From contig DATHGT010000160.1 in NCBI GenBank assembly GCA_035317605.1, positions 1 to 26,389 on the forward strand: 26,389 bases of DNA. The letters are read 5' to 3'. Positions 24,255-26,389 of this stretch are shown here, piece by piece. The stretch comes from DATHGT01 sp035317605 (lineage in GTDB: Bacteria > Methylomirabilota > Methylomirabilia > Rokubacteriales > CSP1-6). The translations under genes and the position numbers were made by a program. The notes below the pieces were generated by a model. That model was not told the origin of the DNA, did not search any database, and saw only the letters and a list, made by a program, of their open reading frames with translations. The stretch's first letter is position 1, and each line of letters opens with the position of its first letter.

Positions 24255-24264
24255 TGTCTAGACA
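24255..24264. promoter_or_regulatory. Candidate GntR operator palindrome
   Basis: TGTCTAGACA is a perfect 10-base palindrome immediately upstream of the preferred start of the GntR gene, in an AT-richer patch (AATTTGTCTAGACATCTAAG). HutC-subfamily regulators commonly bind short palindromes of the GT-N-TA-N-AC kind, so this is a plausible autoregulatory operator. I noticed no second exact copy in the SDR leader at 26044-26141. Confidence 0.5.
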
Positions 24265-24304
24265 TCTAAGCACCCCGCGGGGGGCGCGTCAATGAAGGGC
24301 GCGA

Positions 24305-25276
24305 TCAGCTCGCGCGGAGGAACTCCCCCACCACGCGGAGGAATTCATCCAGCCGGTCGTGGTGGACCCAGTGGCCGGCGCCGTCGAAGCCGACCACGCG
24401 CGCGTGACGGAAGAGCGCGGCCCGCCCGTCCTCGGCCGGATCGCCGAAGCGGCTCTCCCGGCCGAAGAGGATCAGGGTGGGACAGGCGATCCGCGACCAC
24501 AGGAGCTGGATGTCCGCACCGCGCATGTCGTAGGGCGGCCACACCCGGAGGTAGTTGTCGAACTTCCAGCTATAGGTCCCGTCCTCGTTCTGGTTGACGC
24601 CGTGCGCGGTCAGGTGGAAGGCCTGCTCCGACGACAGGCGCGGGTTCTCCTCCTGCATGCGGTGGAAGGCCTCCTCCAGCGACGTGTAACGCCGGGGCAG
24701 CCGTCCGGCCAGCGCGCGCTTGGCGCGGATCCACTCGTCCATCCGCTGGTCGATGGGCCGGCGAAAGCGCCGGAATTCCTCGTCTTCCGACACGGGGGGC
24801 CTCGCCGCCCCCCCGTGTCCCCCCGACGCTCGGGGCGTCCCGGGGGACCCGGAACGCCCCTCGTCCACGGTCACCGATCGAGGGCCGAGTCCCTCGATCG
24901 CCACGAGCTTGGCCGCCGTCTCCGGGTAGACGCCGGCGTACCGGAGCGCGATGTGACCGCCCAGCGAGTGCGCGATGACGGTGACCGGCGCGAGCCGCTG
25001 CTGGTGGATGAGCTGGGCCAGGTCGTAGACGTAGCCCTCGAACGAGTAGTGGCCGTCGCTCGGCCACTGGCTGTCGCCGTGGCCGCGCAGATCGGGCGCG
25101 ATCACGTGCCAGTCGTCGCGCAGGGCCTCGGCCGTCCAGTCCCAGCTCCGGCAGTGATCGCGCCCGCCGTGGAGCAGGATGAGCGCTGGTTTATCCGGGT
25201 TGCCCCAGTCCACGTAGTGCAGGCGCAGGCGCTGCGAGAAGTAGGTGCGCGACGTCGGCCCCGCGCGATCGGCCAT
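24305..25276 (-). CDS. Alpha/beta-fold hydrolase with a repeat-encoded insertion
   Basis: A 323-residue alpha/beta hydrolase. The oxyanion segment is LLHGGRDHCRSW, nucleophile Ser104 lies in IAHSLGGH (Ala replaces the first Gly of GxSxG), and His302 in GAGHWVHHDR completes the expected site; the acid is probably in FGRESRFGD (~272-279). The cap region includes WKFDNYLRVWPPYDM. Residues ~138-161 (GRSGSPGTPRASGGHGGAARPP region) are encoded by palindromic element copy C and interrupt the loop between strand beta-6 (VAIEGLGPRS) and the cap helix (PIDQRMDEWI). The start at 25276 is 2 bases after the SDR stop. Substrate unknown; an ester, lactone, epoxide or C-C bond are all possible for this fold. 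Confidence 0.88.
   Translation of the reverse strand: MADRAGPTSRTYFSQRLRLHYVDWGNPDKPALILLHGGRDHCRSWDWTAEALRDDWHVIAPDLRGHGDSQWPSDGHYSFEGYVYDLAQLIHQQRLAPVTVIAHSLGGHIALRYAGVYPETAAKLVAIEGLGPRSVTVDEGRSGSPGTPRASGGHGGAARPPVSEDEEFRRFRRPIDQRMDEWIRAKRALAGRLPRRYTSLEEAFHRMQEENPRLSSEQAFHLTAHGVNQNEDGTYSWKFDNYLRVWPPYDMRGADIQLLWSRIACPTLILFGRESRFGDPAEDGRAALFRHARVVGFDGAGHWVHHDRLDEFLRVVGEFLRAS
24793..24863 (-). repeat. Palindromic element, copy C (inside alpha/beta hydrolase gene)
   Basis: A 71-base diverged copy. The first hairpin is GGGGGGC (24794-24800) / GCCCCCC (24807-24813) with a 6-base loop. The second pairs GCGTCCCGGG with CCCGGAACGC around GGA, with one mismatch. It keeps the hydrolase reading frame open. 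Confidence 0.72.
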
Positions 25277-25278
25277 GC

Positions 25279-26043
25279 TCACACGCCGCCGGTCACGTCG
25301 ATGGTCACCCCGGTGACGAAGTCCGCGTCGGACGAGGCGAGGAAGCAGATCACGCGCGCCTGATCGCGGGCCTCGGCCACCCGGCGCAGCGGGGTGCGCT
25401 CGATCTCGCGCGCCTGCTGCTCGGGCGTGCGGCGATCCCAGTGCGGGCGAATGCGCTCGGTCAGGGTCATGCTGGGCGCGATCGCGTTGACCGTCACCCC
25501 GTGCGGCCCCAGCTCGTGGGCGAGCTTGCGCGTGAACGCGATGATGCCGCCCTTGGCCGCCGCGTAGGCGCTGCTGCTGCTGCCGCTGAGCCCGCGCCCG
25601 GCTACCGAGGAGAGGTTCACGATCTTGCCGCCCTTCTGCCGCTTCATGACCGGCGCCACCGCGTGGCAGAAGAGGAACGTGCCGTCCAGGTTGAACGCGA
25701 TCAGCTTCTGCCACTCAGCGAGGGTCAGCTCGTCGGTCGTGGCCGCCGGGCGCGGGATGATCGTGCTGCCGCCGACCGCGTTGACGAGAATGTCGATGCG
25801 CCCGAAGTCGCGGACCACGCCCGCGACCACGTCGTCCACCTGAGCGGCATCGAGCGCGTCGGCCCGCCGGCCTTCGGCCCGGCCGCCCGCGCCGCGGACC
25901 GAATCCAGCATGAGCTTCAGCCGGCCGTCGTCGGTGTCGACGCCGACAATGGTCCCGCCCTCGCTCCCGATGATCTCCGCCGTCGCCTTGCCGATCCCAC
26001 TCCCGGCCGCCGTGATCAACGCCACCTTGTTTTTGAATCGCAT
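25279..26043 (-). CDS. SDR family NAD(P)-dependent oxidoreductase
   Basis: A 254-residue classical short-chain dehydrogenase/reductase. The cofactor motif is TAAGSGIG at 11-18, an Asp at ~36 (GVDTDD) favours NAD(H), NAVGG is at ~88-92, and the catalytic set is Asn118, Ser146, Tyr160 and Lys164 (YAAAK). Most likely it oxidises a secondary alcohol or reduces a ketone of the pathway. ATG 26043 has AGGAGG at 6-base spacing and is preferred over the in-frame GTG at 26067. It is the first gene of the minus-strand run; the operon promoter should lie just upstream, divergent from the partial hydrolase. Confidence 0.92.
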   Translation of the reverse strand: MRFKNKVALITAAGSGIGKATAEIIGSEGGTIVGVDTDDGRLKLMLDSVRGAGGRAEGRRADALDAAQVDDVVAGVVRDFGRIDILVNAVGGSTIIPRPAATTDELTLAEWQKLIAFNLDGTFLFCHAVAPVMKRQKGGKIVNLSSVAGRGLSGSSSSAYAAAKGGIIAFTRKLAHELGPHGVTVNAIAPSMTLTERIRPHWDRRTPEQQAREIERTPLRRVAEARDQARVICFLASSDADFVTGVTIDVTGGV

Positions 26044-26141
26044 GGTCCCCTCCTTACCCTCGAGCACGATTTACACCTACACGATGTCCCGTGGATTGGC
26101 GAGGTAGAATCGCGGCACCTCATCTCACGAAGGAGCGACCG
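26044..26141. promoter_or_regulatory. Divergent promoter region, SDR operon / second hydrolase
   Basis: A 98-base gap between divergent genes holds the ribosome sites of both (GGAGGGG for the SDR gene, AAGGAG for the plus-strand gene). TAGAAT at 26105-26110 is a possible -10 box for the plus strand, 31 bases before its ATG; no good -35 is visible. On the minus strand TGTAAAT is a weak -10 candidate. The control region for the long operon is expected here. Confidence 0.35.
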
Positions 26142-26389
26142 ATGGCGACGTACGTGTTGATTCATGGGGCGTATCAGGGCGGCTGGATCTGGAAGCCGGT
26201 CGCCCAGCGCTTGCAGAAGGCCGGGCATTCCGTGTACGCCCCTACCCTCGAGGGCTGCGGCGAGCGCAAGCACACGATCCGCGCGGGCATCACGGTCACC
26301 ACCCACGCCCAGGAAGTCGCCCAGCACCTCTTCTACGAGGACCTCAAGGACGTCGTGCTCGTGGGGACCAGCTCGGGCGGGATGGTCGT
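26142..26389 (+). CDS. Alpha/beta hydrolase, 5' part only (runs off the window)
   Basis: The first 82 codons of an alpha/beta-fold hydrolase. MATYVLIHGAYQGGWIWKPV is the typical oxyanion-loop opening of the AB_hydrolase_6 esterase group (methylsalicylate-esterase and pyrethroid-hydrolase-like), and GTSSGGMV just before the edge carries the nucleophile elbow GxSxG. AAGGAG lies 7 bases upstream of ATG 26142. It is truncated by the window edge. It is divergent from the SDR operon and could be a second hydrolase of the same pathway. Confidence 0.85.
   Translation, partial: MATYVLIHGAYQGGWIWKPVAQRLQKAGHSVYAPTLEGCGERKHTIRAGITVTTHAQEVAQHLFYEDLKDVVLVGTSSGGMV

Noticed and set aside
24271..24282. CCCCGCGGGG palindrome between the hydrolase and GntR genes as a terminator
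   Set aside because: No loop of normal size and no U-tract; short GC palindromes are common at this base composition.
21464..24295. 943-codon plus-strand open frame opposite hyuA and the GntR gene
   Set aside because: Both minus-strand genes under it have clear family motifs, and the plus frame has no plausible domain or ribosome site.
1..26389. CRISPR array, tRNA/rRNA genes, insertion-sequence transposases
   Set aside because: No regularly spaced repeats, no recognisable RNA gene and no transposase or integrase domain seen on either strand.

Overview
The window is very GC-rich (roughly 70 %), densely packed and free of tRNA, rRNA, transposase or CRISPR signals. It looks like a chromosomal catabolic region of a free-living, probably soil or subsurface bacterium. 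The gene mix (family III CoA-transferase, orphan molybdenum hydroxylase subunit, hydantoinase A/B pair, SCP2-type thiolase with a DUF35 domain, Tat-exported amino-acid-type binding protein) would fit Methylomirabilota/Rokubacteriales or a similar lineage. That assignment is inference; no marker gene is present.

Layout. Positions 1-130 are a large inverted repeat enclosing a terminator-like hairpin. It lies directly behind a minus-strand ABC-transporter binding protein (137-1402). A divergent hybrid histidine kinase follows on the plus strand (1546-4557). Convergent to it is a secreted vanadium-haloperoxidase/PAP2 protein (4600-6402, minus). From 6464 to 26043 every gene is on the minus strand, and most junctions are stop/start overlaps or gaps of a few bases. 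In transcription order (right to left): SDR oxidoreductase, alpha/beta hydrolase, GntR/HutC regulator, HyuA, HyuB, acyl-CoA dehydrogenase-like protein, SCP2-type thiolase, 3-hydroxyacyl-CoA dehydrogenase fused to a DUF35 domain, YfcE-type phosphoesterase, methylmalonyl-CoA mutase small and large subunits, molybdopterin subunit of a xanthine-dehydrogenase-type enzyme, CaiB/BaiF CoA-transferase, octopine-dehydrogenase-family protein, and ADP-forming acyl-CoA synthetase. A second alpha/beta hydrolase starts divergently at 26142 and runs off the window.

How the genes may work together (inference). HyuAB, the hydrolase and the Mo-hydroxylase could open or oxidise an amide, lactam or N-heterocyclic substrate. 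CaiB and the acyl-CoA synthetase would make the CoA thioester. The ACAD-like protein, hydroxyacyl-CoA dehydrogenase and thiolase would do a beta-oxidation-type cleavage, and the B12-dependent mutase would bring the branched product to succinyl-CoA. A GntR/HutC repressor with a perfect palindrome at its own start could control the set. The substrate cannot be named from sequence.

Most unusual: a ~71-74 bp two-hairpin GC-rich palindromic element occurs three times (16151-16223, 23413-23486, 24793-24863). Two copies lie in frame inside genes, one at the junction of the dehydrogenase-DUF35 fusion and one in a loop of the alpha/beta hydrolase. The third forms the hyuA leader and abuts its start codon. 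This resembles coding palindromic repeats such as the Rickettsia elements. Other oddities are a Gly where acyl-CoA dehydrogenases carry the catalytic Glu, a molybdenum hydroxylase large subunit without FeS/FAD partners, and a stop/start-coupled 15-codon minigene with a hairpin between caiB and the opine-type dehydrogenase.
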